Assembly (NCBI GenBank): GCA_021234155.1
Contig: JAJEKV010000005.1
Location: forward strand, 20,072,089-20,136,088
Origin: Isoetes taiwanensis
Taxonomy: Eukaryota; Streptophyta; Lycopodiopsida; Isoetales; Isoetaceae
DNA length: 64,000 nt
Direction: 5' to 3'
In this document: piece after piece, positions 23,930-36,217 of the stretch
Position numbering within the stretch: position 1 is the stretch's first letter
How the letters are laid out: the number at the start of each line of letters is the position of its first letter
Made by a program: the position numbers and the translations under genes
The notes under the pieces: model-generated
What the model was told of the DNA's origin: nothing
What the model saw: only the letters and a program-made list of their open reading frames with translations
Databases searched by the model: none

Positions 23930-24400
23930 GTTTGTTTTGCAGCAATGGGAGCACAACTTCCTGTATTTTGGTGAAGTTGGCCCTCACTGTTTCAAAAAAA
24001 TTAAAGTCAATTTTGATGGTCAAGGTACCTTGGCGGTACTATGTATTATATATTTTAGAGTATTGTACCAATGCTACATACATGGTCTCAAGGAAGGAGG
24101 TGCTTAATGGTAGCCTTATGAAGTGGAAGAGAATTGGCTGCATCAACAATCCCAAAACAGGAGAATCATCCTTACCAACAAGAAGCCTCCAAATAAACTT
24201 CGAAATCATGACCTTACTTTAAAGGTGAAAATCCAACATCCCAATTCTGCCAGCTGCCATGCACTTTGCCGAGCAACCTTGACCACAACTCCTTCCTCAT
24301 TTCCACCCCAAATGAAGTTGACGTTCATGACAATATCAACAATTTCCTCCGTCTTATACTGACGGGCTAACAGAGCAAATGCCATATAGACATGAGTGTT
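23930..24400 (-). mobile_element. L1-type LINE fragment (3' part of ORF2)
   Basis: On the minus strand a frame reads NFIWGGNEEGVVVKVARQSA, the F-x-WGG...VVKVAW block that follows the reverse transcriptase in plant L1 elements. It aligns at the nucleotide level with 62050-62215 of the L1 at the window end (shared AAATAAACTT..GA, CATCCC/CATCCT..., CCACAACTCC/AACAACCGCC positions). Short, with frameshifts. Confidence 0.55.
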
Positions 24401-24819
24401 TAGCTACTGTAATACTCTCGGGCATGAGTATGCATGATAAACTAAATAGCAGAGCGTCATCTTATAACTTGTGATATCCTGTGCATTAATCCCAACTTTC
24501 TCATCAAGTGACAAACAAGATCCACATATATATTCTCAATTTTTTTAGGAGCAAAGCATACTAGAAAACCTCGTCAGTTAATGGTATTCATCCCTGCTGG
24601 ATGCTCAACGATTAATTCGATCTAGCCAACTTGTGCCCTTGGATTGGAATTTTTGTGTGACCAGATCTGGCCAACTTGCACCGGTCGGTTGGAATCTTTT
24701 GAGTCCCCCATTGATTATCAAAACTAAGGCTTAGATGTTGAGATTATCAAGCCCATAAAACAATGGGTACTAATAATAACAAATAAAAAAGCTGTGAATA
24801 CAAAGGAGTTGTGTCCTGA
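24401..24819. other. Upstream region of the plastid-protein gene
   Basis: No coding sequence recognised. A near-duplicate GATCTAGCCAACTTG / GATCTGGCCAACTTG pair lies at about 24619 and 24663. Confidence 0.4.
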
Positions 24820-24827
24820 CACGTGGC
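24820..24827 (+). promoter_or_regulatory. G-box/ABRE-like element CACGTGGC
   Basis: CACGTGGC, 105 bp upstream of the ATG of the plastid-protein gene. In plants this core is bound by bZIP and bHLH factors in light- and ABA-responsive promoters. Position and sequence are seen; function is inferred. Confidence 0.5.
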
Positions 24828-24931
24828 ATATGTTACTACCAAAAGCATGACCGTAGAGAGAATATTAAGCCTGTGTCAAATAAGCATTAACAGAATATCC
24901 TTACCATCTGCTCTGCTTCTGAAAAACAGAG

Positions 24932-27277
24932 ATGGACATGGCCGCGGCAACTTTGGTGTCGCCTTCGACAGTAGGCAGCTGCTACAGATGCATGTCAGCG
25001 AACAAAATCTCAGCAGCACTTCCTTCAAGTAAGTTTTCTCTTTGATATGGATTTTGTTCCAATTCGTCTGTTGTGTTGCCCAGATCTGTATTTGGAATAC
25101 TTGCATGTAGTTCTTGTTAGCTGATATGTCCTTATTGCATGACAATGAAAATGCAAGTGTTCAAACTGTCAAATGTGTAGTAGAGGATCGGGGGGGATCT
25201 CTTAGTTTTTTTTTCTTCCGTAGGAGGTGTGATTGAATTTTAAAGTTTGGAGGCAATCTCATAACTTCTTTAGTTCTGTCATTGAACCTTATGAAGTTCG
25301 GCAAAATGCACGTAATAGTTGTCTAAATGTTACGAACAGTTCTTCCTGGAATTTAAGCACATAGAGTTTTCAAAAAGCAATGAATCATGGTTTTGAGACT
25401 TAAACCTACACGAACATAAATTTTTAAAGATAACGGGTCATTCAAAGTAATGTGCTTATTAGCAAAAGAAATGCCTAGACGAATGATTGGGGCCTATCTA
25501 CAATGCCACTTCTTGTGTTTGTTTTGTGATATGAAAGAGCATGAATATAATGCCATATGCATGTCGTTTGAGCAAGGCGCTGTTCTATAGAATGTTACTT
25601 TATAGTATTGCAAAGTGCAGTAAAACTTTTGTTACTTTATAGTATTGCAAAGTTCAGTAAAACTTTTATGATGGTTAACAGGAGGTAGTCCTAAAGATTT
25701 GTATGGAGTACCCTTGAAGCTTACCAAGGGCAGTCATTTTATTGCTATGCAACCCTATTTGCATGTTAGATCAAAACTTGGTGCAGTTCGTGCAGAATAT
25801 GGGTAAAGTACCTTTTTCCATTGACGCCTTTTCTTTAGAAGCAATTGAGAAAGAATATCCAGGATCCAAGATCTGTAATAGGATAGTCTAAAGAAGCGAA
25901 GAAAGTGAAATACATTTTTTCAATATTACCAAGGGGTTCAATTATGTGTGAGTTTAGTCGGCGAAAATGGTATTTTAAGCTGTATGTTTGATTTAGTAAT
26001 GGGATAATCTGGTCGAAGTTTTGCTGTGTACTTAGATGAGAAGGGGAAACAAGTCACAGATAAAACTGCATGTTTTAGTTTAAACTTGAGACTTCAAATT
26101 TTTAAACCTAATTGAGCACAATAATGCAGCAGGAGGGAAGGTGGTTCAGGAGATTTTTTTGCTGGCTTCCTTGTTGGGGGCATAGTCTTTGGCGCACTAG
26201 GTTACTTATTTGCACCCCAGGTGTTGCTTCTAACTTCTTTCACTTTAAAGGCGGACCCAATTGTTGATGAAACAGATACACATTATTAAGCCTGTCATCA
26301 CATTAGACAATTGTTCTATAATAAGGATTGACACTTTCTTTCCAACTGAATTATTGTAACATTTGTTTTATAACTTAATTAGCAAGGAAGTTCTGAAATG
26401 TAGCCTGTGCAATTGTGTCTCGTTGAATGAACACACGGCTGGATCTGCATTCTTCATGCACATGCCTTGGGTGACAATACATCTGACAAGCAGTTTACAT
26501 ACTTCTTTTCTTTGGATTTGCATTTTGCAGTTTTCTATGATAACCTTGCTTGGAATTCTTAGCCTATTAGTGCATGTGGGTGTGGGCATTCTGTAACATT
26601 TTTTGGAACAAAGGGAATTGCCTGAGTCGGCATTCATATATGGATCTTTATGCCTTGCATAGCTGTTTATGTGCTTTTATTTGTAATTCTGAACAGAAGC
26701 TTTTGTCAATACAACGAAGTGAAATTAAACCTGCGAGTTGGAAATTCTGCTGGTTACTTAAAATTGCAGCTTAAACAAGCTTACAAAATATTTTTCTCAG
26801 ATATCGAAGTCTCTAGGTGGAGAAGAGGCCTTAGTGAGGAAGACATCACGATATGTGGATGATGATGAAGGGATTGAGGTACGAACACAACATGCCAAAC
26901 CTTCTAAACAGGATGAGAATGCAATTGAGGTAGGCTAATGATGATTCTGTTGATGTAGAACTGACCAATTCTTTAAATTGAAGTGGCACTTAGATCTTTC
27001 TATCACTTGAATCTAGAGAATAAAATATGTTGTTTAGAATGTATTCCGTGAGAGGTTAAACATACAGTTGCTATTATTCTGTTTATCAAGGGGTGCAGGT
27101 TATCTCATGTTGGCTATTTAATTGGTATTGCATTTGCATTTACAGAGGACGCGCAAAACTTTGAATGACAAGATTGAGCAGTTGAATGCTGCAATTGATG
27201 ATGTCTCTTCCCAATTAAGAGCAAATGAGGGGGATGGCAATCAGACTGGAGCATCAGCAGGACCTGAAGTAGCGTAA
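24932..27277 (+). CDS. Small plastid (inner envelope) membrane protein, five exons
   Basis: Exons 24932-25028, 25682-25802, 26133-26220, 26801-26878 and 27146-27277 join in phase to 171 codons plus TAA; all introns are GT-AG. Residues 1 to about 60 are rich in Ser, Ala, Lys and Arg with almost no acidic residues, like a chloroplast transit peptide. Residues 75-102 (SGDFFAGFLVGGIVFGAL, then GYLFAPQ) form one Gly-rich membrane span. After an ISKSL motif, residues 129-153 (RTRKTLNDKIEQLNAAIDD) form an amphipathic helix or coiled coil. The layout and the motifs G-F-x-x-GG-x-x-FG-x-LG, FAPQISK and KI-QLN-AIDDVSSQLR match the plant family that includes Arabidopsis At1g42960, reported as a chloroplast inner-envelope protein of unknown function (from memory). 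The ATG follows a TATA-poor region with a G-box 105 bp upstream. This is the only clearly intact gene in the window. Confidence 0.88.
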
Positions 27278-29899
27278 GGACTCATCTGTTACAGAAATTT
27301 TGGAGCAGCCAAGGAGAAGAGCTAGCTTTTCGCTGGTCAATTGCATCCCACTGGGCAGCTTGTGCAGTGCTTGCACTATCTCCATTCAGGGGGCATTTTT
27401 TCAATAATAACCCAAATAAGTAACGCTGGGAACCCAATTAATTGCAGTAAGAAAGAAATGATTTATGTTAAAGTTCCTTGGGTGTTCTCTCTTTGGAGCT
27501 GTTGGTAAGTTTAGAACCTATAATTTAAGTACTATAGAAAACACTACGTATGCATAACAACTCCTACTCTACATGGAACATATTGAAGCCACGACAAAAT
27601 GTACATGTCCGTTTGTGAAAATGGCCCTTACAGATCTTCGGAATTTGTTTGTTGACAAGAATGGTCACATTGCTTATATTTTCGTGCAAGGGTGGATCTC
27701 CATTCAGGTATCTTCATTTGGTGACATACCTCGCTCCAGCTCTGCTGATGTCCATTTTCATGTAAGATGTTATCATGTCAAACATAGAAGATCATTACGG
27801 TTTTGCATGTCCCTGAATGTTTTAGACAATGATAAAGCTACTGCTTGCTTGAAGCCCATCAATCAGGCAAAGAATGTGTCCAAAGCATCTCTTTTCTATG
27901 GTTGGAAAGAGCATCGCACCGAGGTTACAATAAAACTAAGTGCACAACATTTTGTAAATGCAATACACGCATGGTAATAAAGGACAATCAAGGTCCAAGG
28001 AAAAATTGGTCGAGACAAGGGATCCTAGGGAGAGAAGGGAGCTGGAGGTTGAACAAAACCTCATATGATTGCATTGTCATACAAGAGTCTTTACTGGTCT
28101 TGGCGTGTATTGTGACAGACTCCTAGTCTTGGCAACAGTGTATTGTCACGGACTCCTAGTCTTGGCATGCATTGTCACATCATGCACCTGAGCAAGCTCT
28201 TACCATCGTCACTCATGACAAGATGGATCAAAACAAGACTATACTCGGGTTAGAAAAGCTGGCCAAATAGGTATGGAGAGGAGAAAGTTTGAAGGTTAGC
28301 GTTACTGGAGCTTGGATGCATGGGCTGCATCAGTAATTTTGGGGCATTTCTCATTTGAGCTCTGGCCGTAGTTTTGGGGGATTTCTTAGTTGAGCTCTGG
28401 TCTGATGATTCTAATTTCCACATTGGCTCTATCAATCATGCATTAAAGATGCTCAAAGACTTAGTGGAGGATAATCGGGGGCACCTCCATGATACTGTAA
28501 GTCGGGGATGCACTTAGGGATCTTCCCTTTTTTGGAATCTCAAGCCGTGAAAATAGAGGTGACCATGAAAATAGAGGTGACGAACAACTACAGAAAAGCA
28601 TATGAGGTCCTTGGAACACAAAAAGCTATCATGATGGCTATATTTGCAACTTGATAATTGTATTGGACAAAACAAGAACAGATATATATTTTCATAATTC
28701 TTTTACCTTGTCCGCTTAGGTGTATTTGACGAGGTATAGTTGGGTTTCATGATGGTCGGGCATGCGCATGACATTATAGATGCTTGATTTAGGAATTACT
28801 CTATTCGCTTGCGGGAGATCGGATGCACTTACCATTCTGGAGCTGATGCACTTGTTTTTGAGAATATAGCTCAATGGCTCAAGTGCCTCACCTAGTGCAT
28901 GAGGTTTCAGATTGGAAGACATTTGTTGCAGGCTACATTCCTGACAAGTCTGGAAGTCTAATTGGCTAGTTAGAACCACTTTTTTCAAGTTTTGCATGAG
29001 AGATGGTTGGCCTCTAATATTCTATAGAACAAGAGTGGTTACCAAAGAAGGATATTAGAATGTGAAAGGTTGATGCGGAAGATGGAGTAATGGTACCACA
29101 AGAGGTCCTAAAAATTGTGCCTCCAAGAAATGCTCTGAAGGACATAGCGTGCCTTGCGAAACTCCATAATAAAGTACATCATGTATTGGACCACAATAGC
29201 TAAGGAAGGTTCTCACCCATGGTCTAATACACACATGAACAAGGTAATTGATTAATGGTTGGGTTTATTACATGTGCTTGGAAATGTGGATATTGGTTTA
29301 ACTATTATGTATGGCTTCATATCTCACACTAGACAAGATGTTCTAGTAGAGCCAGAGATCGTCATCTAGCAGGAAAGTAAAATTCCAGCATCCTATTCAA
29401 GTCTTTGGTCCATATCAAGCTATTAAAAAGAGCAAATTCTTACTTGTGAGGCCAGTTGACATCTGCTCACCTTGTTAGCTTATGCCGAGGAAGACCCCAT
29501 TGAAGATCCAATATATCCCTTACTAGGAGGAGGTGCATGTTTCTTGGTGGGAACCTATCAATTAGAGGATTGTAGCTTACCCCAATAACTATATCCATTG
29601 TTGGGAGAGGAGGTGAAGAATCAATCACATGATCAACCTCGATTCCAGCCGCTTAAGACCGTAGATTTTGCATGGATGGTTGAAGGGAAGGCTTCAAATA
29701 TTACGAATCCAGGCAATGTAGGCCCTTGATTGAGAGAACTGGTTGCCAATGGGGACAAGGATGTAGCCTAAATTGGCTCCTGCTTAAGTGAAATGAGGTT
29801 GTCAATGTAATATTTTCTCATTTTAATGAATCTTTGCTTCTTCGCAAAATACACTACGCAGCAATAAAGATCCTACCGCTTATTTCTATTGTCCTCTAA
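27278..29899. other. 3' flank and intergenic region, no supported gene
   Basis: 27278-27420 is probably the 3' UTR of the preceding gene (AATAAT and AATAAG motifs near 27402-27418). A 134-codon open frame at 27573-27977 (+) has no recognised domain or codon pattern and is not called. The rest is AT-rich, with short duplications such as GAAAATAGAGGTGAC at about 28550 and 28567. Confidence 0.35.
28097..28178 (+). repeat. Tandem repeat, about 30-bp unit, 2.7 copies
   Basis: Unit (G/C)TCTTGGC(G/A)..GTATTGT(G/C)AC(A/G)GACTCCTA repeated with small changes. Confidence 0.7.
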
Positions 29900-31200
29900 T
29901 AGGGTCCCAATTGTAAAAATATGGTCAATGTGGAATGCTTAGGTTTGAACCCTATCTGTCCAAGTGCACGTATCCTTGTTTACTCTGCCCAAGCAAACAA
30001 TTTTGCCAACAAGGGCTGACCATGATTGTGTTATAATTGGTAGGGTAGTGATGATCACCAGCCTTATAGATTGGAATCACTCTACTGGCCGTCCATTGTG
30101 AGAAAAAGCCTTCTTGGAGGTTATATTAGTGAGAACTGGAACAATTTAAAGTCTAGCACACTTCAACAAGTCTGCTTGCATACCGTCAAGATCTGTAGTC
30201 TTGCCATTAGCGAGGTGCTGCAAGCCTTGAGCAACATCCACCTCTGTTATAGCCAATGCAAGGCCTATTTGTGCTAGCATGATGTGTTATAGCTTGTTAG
30301 GATCGTAAAGTTGCAACAAGTATTGTACTCACTGCTCTAAGGAGATGTTACCAGGAGGTTGCACGGGCTTATATAGTACACTTCTCTACAACGTTCTGGC
30401 AGTCAAGGAGAAAAGATTTTTTCTGTCGATAGTCTGCAATGTATTGTGGCCTTTTGTCATTGAGAAAAGCTATGTATTGCAACTAAAGAGTGGGACCATG
30501 TACTAGCCTGAGTTATTGTTTAAGCTCTTTAATGATTATTAAACCATCTATTTCGAGGAAAGCTTGATATGCATGAAAATCTCCTAATGCATCTTCTTTC
30601 ACAACATCGCTCTATTACACTCAGAAGGACAACAAGAACTTTATGAGCTTGTTGCTCTAATGTGAGAAGCTGTAGGATTCTCGATAATTCCTCTATTAGT
30701 AGCTGGGAATAAGCCACTGCCTGATCATAATCCAGCGAAGGTAAAGCATACATGAGATGGCTTGACATTGGATTTATATTGGTTGTCGGTGTACTGCAAA
30801 GAAGACGGTTGATGATCCAAATCCACCTCCTCATTCCTACTACATATTCTCACATGTATATGTGTGAGAAGATGTATCGACCACGACACATAATCTACCA
30901 TACTAGATCTCTCACTCTGATTCTTTTGTCGACAAGTGTATAAGGAGGATGGTCATTGCGAGAGGCCATTGCATGCAAGCAAGTCAAAGATATTGCACAT
31001 TTGAAGCAAGTGTAGAAGGAGGATGGTCTTGGAATCGTGTGACGGGATGGTCTCCGTCAGCTAATGTATGTGACCAAAGAATCTCTGTAGCTTGAAGTTA
31101 TAACAAGTCCTTAGTCAATAGGGTTCTGTTCGGCGTTGAAATCCCCAACTAGCATAACATGTTCCAATTACTTCTATTACTGAATATCATCATATCGATC
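29900..31200 (-). mobile_element. LINE D: heavily decayed endonuclease/RT fragment
   Basis: On the minus strand about 31140-31120 reads GDFNAEQNPID, the GDFN motif of the LINE endonuclease. About 30280-30170 reads EVDVAQGLQHLANGKTTDLD and MQADLLKCA, the RT start seen in LINEs A and B. About 30080-30010 reads IPIYKAGDHHYPTNYNTIM-like sequence with shifts. Frames change many times. Same general family as LINEs A and B; no 3' tail was identified. Confidence 0.6.
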
Positions 31201-33219
31201 GGCATCTGAATGACTGTGATAGAAATTTAAATCCACATATGAAAAATAACATGCATCTGTATCCACATGCATCGATTATGGCAAGGGGGTTTCACATAGT
31301 TTTAGTCGTGCGAACTAGGTAAATGATCCAAAAAGGTGAACCATACATATTTTCTTACCTAGGCGTTTTTGCAGGTGATTCTAGTACAATATGCGACTAA
31401 AATAGGGGTTTTTGGAAAATTTCTTGGGTGTACACACAAGTGGGTTTTTGTCGACCCACATGCCGCCTTAAAGATAGATGCATCCCCCGTGATTGTGTAT
31501 ATCTTCTTGTGCAAGGAAACTGAAGGTGCCAAGGATATCATGTAATTCCGCCATGACCACAATTGCATGTACATTCATTTACTAAGGAATAGTGCTAATA
31601 TCTTGATAAGCCTACTATACTGCAACCATCATGTTCCTATTTTTCATAAAGAAAACTAAATCCATATCCCTAGCTATGGAGATAAAGTTGTCCCCTTCTA
31701 CCATGGAGAATGCCTACAATCTCTAGGAGACCATATATAGATAGGCAAATTTCCTATTTGGATGTGGAAGCAAAAAATGCACACGTGGTTGCTATCATTG
31801 TTGTAATGGCAGTAGGAGCTACAGTTGGTGGTGACATGCACATAGTGATTGTTTATGAAGTGGACAAAAATTGCACATTTGCTCCCTAAAAATATTTTCT
31901 TATTTACTATAGAAATTAGACGATACTAGTCACGTAGCCCTTCAAAAGGCCGCAAGTTTCTCGGACACACTCTCCTAGAAGCATGCAATAAAAATCACTT
32001 CATGTTATCGAAGTGACTATAAGAATCTTGTTCATAGTGGACATAAGAGTCTCATTACTTACCAAGGACCAAATCTTTGATTTGGTCTTCGGTTTTATCA
32101 CGTGTTTTGGATTGTGTATTATTGTGGTAAGCGGGCTCTAGGGGCCATGGTCATAACATTTTCTTCTATATACCATCAAACTTAGGAAGGGCTACACGTC
32201 AAGTTCCCCATGATCAACAAGTTGTTAAATAACTTTTTATAAAGACCGGTGTTCTTGCCCCTCCCCTTTCTTTTGTGGGTGGGGGAGGGGGGAGGGGCCT
32301 ACCATCATATTGAGAGACTCATAAGAGAAGACACACAATGTGAGATTTGAGAGTGCAAGTTATCAAAAAGGTGCTTTTTCCTGCTATGCTAGCACATTAG
32401 GTTCTATTCTAATTGTGGCTATCTTCAAAAAAGTGTATTTGTTCATCTCACATATGCTCAATACCATAGATGCCATTGATAATAATTTCAAGCTATTTGA
32501 GGATCTCATATTCTGCAATTCATTAACAAGCCAAATTTTTTTGGCTGAGTTCGTTATCGTCCTATTCACAAAATTTAGCATTCATATGTATAATTCCAGC
32601 AGCCATGTTCTGAACAATTTGTAGTCCAAATCTCTTCCTTGATGTTGGCTTGCTAGCTGGCTAATTGCATATGGCATGTCTTGAGCAGCTTTTTAGTAGC
32701 AGTTGTGACCATTGGAATTTATCGCTTACACATTAGAGGATATAAGACTGTCTAAATTCTGGATTCTAGGATTAGTTTCAGCAGATAGAATATAGTCGAA
32801 TTCGAATTCCTAGAATGCAATGTTAGTGCTATAGATTTTACAAAAGTCATCTACTACAAATATTTCATTATAATTAGAATGCGTTAGTGCTTCAAGGAAT
32901 GCATGTGCCCCAAAGTGATCATCATTCTGGAGATCTTAAATGTCAGTGCAATCAATTAAATCCCTAAATTCTTTTAAACCATTGCCAAGAAGACGACTCT
33001 GGTCCTGTCCTCTCACGTGCTTCTCGTCCTTGTATAGCTTGAAGTTTATTTCGATAACACACTAGTCCTTGAACAAATATATGTCTCGAGTTCAAGATGG
33101 TCAAAAGACGCATTCAATGTAAGGTGATTGGGGCCATGATCTAATAAACAATATTGATATGTTATGTCCTTGATATATCCAATCAGATGCTGCCAATGTG
33201 GCATGATTTAAAAATTGTT
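31201..33219. other. Intergenic, no gene recognised
   Basis: AT-rich sequence without supported coding regions. It contains the G-quadruplex motif listed separately. Confidence 0.3.
32256..32298 (+). other. Strong G-quadruplex motif with complementary C-rich arm
   Basis: 32277-32297 has four G runs of 3, 5, 6 and 4 separated by single bases (T, A, A), an ideal G4 pattern. Just upstream (about 32256-32267) GCCCCTCCCC can pair with the G-rich arm, so hairpin and quadruplex are alternatives. Confidence 0.85.
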
Positions 33220-33224
33220 TCTTA

Positions 33225-33315
33225 TTTTTCTCTATTCAGTCAAGCATGATACTTCTGACTATAATCTCATCATAGTTTCTCGCTAACGAGTATGAACAAG
33301 ATTAATATTGCTATA
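33225..33315 (+). repeat. Short repeat block, copy 1
   Basis: TTATT...TATTCAGTCAA..ATGATACTTCTGACTATAATCT(C/T)ATCATA is repeated at 35715-35810 in the same orientation. It abuts the start of the long direct repeat. Confidence 0.65.
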
Positions 33316-35085
33316 ATTATGAATCTTTAATTCATTCAAGTACCCAAGCAGAGTATCGATTATTAGATTAAACTCCTCTACAAGGGGTTTTCTTTTACAT
33401 TTCAATGTCAAGATGGCGGGCACTTCTGCGGCAATTTCTCCTTCATAGTTAGAAACATATTCTTAACTAGCAGGAACAATTTATCTGGCAATTTCAACAT
33501 AAATTGATATGGTCATTGTCTTGGATCCCTTTGGTTCAAGTTAAATTCTGTACAGATACTCAGACATGGTTGCAGGACTTTTGGTCTAGAACTTGATTAT
33601 AACTCTCACTGATGCATCAAAGTCGGCCAGAGATTTTGCTCATCATTAGTGAAAGGAGTAGCTCACCAATCGACCAGGTCTCTCTGAGCTAAGAAACTGG
33701 CAATTTTCAATGTAAGATAATCTTGCAATTTGTACAATACGAATATACAAAAGCAAAAAATCCCTTTGCCTCAAGAAGATGAATATGCTTTTAGTCTGCA
33801 AAGAAAATAGTAGAAAGATGTCACTGGTTGTAGGTGGACACTAGCTACAAGAGATCCCCTAAGTCACTCATTTTTTCTCCCTTCGTTCCCGCTCCGATAA
33901 AAACCAATTCAATTCAAATCAATTTTGATCATTGACGTCTTCGTCCCTTTTTAGGCATGCCACAAGTGTCCCTTTTTGCCATGCCTTTAATGCTTCCTAA
34001 ATCCAAGTGACTATTTTACTTACTAGGCGAGATTTTTATTTGTCTCTATATATTGTCATGTCTTACAAATAAATTGCGATTGTTTCAACTCCCATGCTAA
34101 TCTATCAAGATTAATATCTAAAGCTGAACTCCCTGAGCTACCATAATCATATCATTCTCACGCCATGAAAGAACAAAATAGTATTTTGGTATTTGAATTG
34201 GGAGCCTAAAGCTCTAGCTATAATTTTTTTTTCTAGAAATAGAAAAGATCATTCTAAATTCTAATAGACTTTGGCCTTGTCAAAGCTACAAACAATCATT
34301 CTGCATGTACCTTTATAGTCCCAGACCTCCTTTTAGTGTTGATAATTTCTGATTCTTCTAAGCTACTTGCAGGATCAAATGTAATGTTTGTTTTAAAATG
34401 CAATAAAGTTTTATCTCTCAGGACCATGTGATGGCCCCCTTCTAAAATAGGGACTCAAATCGTAAATTTATGGGTTCTATTCTAAAGCCCATAGGCCGAA
34501 TGTGGGATTTGAGTTTATTGCAGGTTGTTTAGACATAGTCTAAACACTATAAAACTATGGGAACCATCGTTGAGGGCCATCTCGAGCTCCTATTTGTTGG
34601 CCCAACTAGTAGGGTGGTGCCACTTTGTGTACGTTACTATTGAGAGGTATGAAGCCTGTATTATTACCTAAGTCTGTATGGGACCCGTACCATACAAGAC
34701 GTGCTTAATAACATTGCACTTCATTGATTTTACAGGAATATATTTCTCAAGGATCTTAAGCATGTTCCTCTTCACAAGTTATTGCCTACATGTTCATACC
34801 TCCCCTTTTCAAACCCTTGATCTCTAAGGATGATGAGAGTAATTTCTTCTGTTACACCATTTTTAGAACTCCCAGAGTCACCTAATGACTATATATGGAT
34901 TTTTAGAGGTCATCTCGTCCCCTCCTGAAATCCATTTTTAAGGTCAGTCGATGACCATGATTTCGTAGAGCTCTAACATTTGAAAATAACCTACTAGACT
35001 TTACTTCTCCTCCCATCGCCTTCACAAATTTGGAATCAAAGGATTTGCTACAGGTAATCTTCACTCTCCTAAGTGGCAACAAATA
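33280..35085 (+). repeat. Long direct repeat, copy 1 (about 1.8 kb)
   Basis: Aligns along its length with 42105-43523. Shared landmarks are AATTCATTCAAG...GCAGAGT..CGATTA, GATGGCCCCCTTCT(A/G)AAATAGGG, TTTATTGCAGGTTGTTTAG.CATAGTC, CAACTAGTAG, ACCATGATTT and TTCACTCT...CAAGTGGCAACAA. Copy 1 carries about 450 bp more (roughly 33775-34240) than copy 2. No protein was recognised; probably an uncharacterised mobile element. Confidence 0.75.
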
Positions 35086-35439
35086 ACGGTTAACCTCCCC
35101 ACAATATCAAATACTCTGCAATATCTATATATTGCTTCTAATGCGAATGTCTAGAAGCACGTATGAGTTGCCTAAGAGCTACGAGCTAGCCGTATGGTCC
35201 TCATCTTAATCATGTTGTTCACAGTGACAATATAGCTTTCTTAAGTTGGCTCATATGGAATAGCATGGTGCACTCCTATTCATCTTGAAGTTCTAACTCC
35301 TATAATATCTCATTGATCCTTGTTCAAAACTTGAAGGGTCCAATAACACATATATTAGGGAATCTTTGACCAATCGTCTCAAGAATCCTACCTTATCACT
35401 AATATAAACCCCTGATTAGGACCATGTGTTTATGTGTTA

Positions 35440-35575
35440 TTGTGCTACATATTCTAAACAAGGTGCACCCTGGACTACCACAGTCATCGGATCCGTCAAT
35501 CATATGGCCCAGATCGTATGTTGGAGCCTCTGGGCACCTCTCTTTTCGCTTATGGTCGTTTATGATTGGGGACTA
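35440..35575 (+). repeat. SINE-type repeat S1, 5' part only
   Basis: Begins TTATTGTGCTACATATTCTA, with a CATCGGATCCGTC and GGCCCAGATCGTA segment, and stops at TATGATTGGGG. Matches the first 130 bp of S4 (47737 onward). Confidence 0.65.
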
Positions 35576-35714
35576 AAATGAAAGTCACGCATCTGCCTTT
35601 TATACTACTGCAACTAAGCACCTCTCCAAGTTCGATAAATTTGCTATGCACATTGCAAGTTCAAGAAAATAGTGCTACAGAAGACTCCGCTTTCTCTAGG
35701 TATGACATACAAAT

Positions 35715-35810
35715 TGGTTCTTTTTTTTCCTTATTCAGTCAATATGATACTTCTGACTATAATCTTATCATAATTTCTCACTAGTGGGTATGAGTAAGAT
35801 GAATACTGCT
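35715..35810 (+). repeat. Short repeat block, copy 2
   Basis: Second copy of 33225-33315, lying between two SINE-type copies. Confidence 0.65.
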
Positions 35811-35827
35811 ATCTTATTATTTAAATT

Positions 35828-36217
35828 TGGTTTGTTATTTTGCTACATATTCTAAACGAGGTGCACCCTGGACTACCACAGTCGTTAGATCCGATGACCC
35901 AGATCATTTGAAATATGAAATACGATTTTGCCTAAGGTTTTGAGGAAATATTGAACCTCTATACGGCTTTGCGTAAGATTTTAGAATATGAAATACGAGG
36001 CTTGAACCTCTACCAAAATAACTCAATGTCCTAATAAGACTACTTTAACCAATGTACCCAGTGAGCTAATGTGATTATTTTCTATCTTGAATCTATGTTT
36101 TTTTTATAACAACCAATTCAATTGTTTTAGGGATATATGGTCTATGGTTTCAGGAATTGTTATTTTTATATCCAAATCAAACCCCCCTGGAACCCTTGTT
36201 ATTTTGCTACATATTCT
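35828..36217 (+). mobile_element. tRNA-derived SINE S2, flanked by a 20-bp direct repeat
   Basis: The same start as S1 and S4 with an internal deletion, then the tRNA-like body. Read on the minus strand it has AGCTCACTGGGTACATTGG (A-box-like) and GAGGTTCAAGCCTC (B-box), about 55 bp apart. The left end (about 35830) and right end (about 36198) share TTGTTATTTTGCTACATATT, either a target duplication or a terminal direct repeat of the element. Confidence 0.6.

Noticed and set aside
27573-27977. 134-codon open frame downstream of the plastid-protein gene
   Set aside because: No recognisable domain, no splice context and no clear codon bias. Could be real, but I cannot support it.
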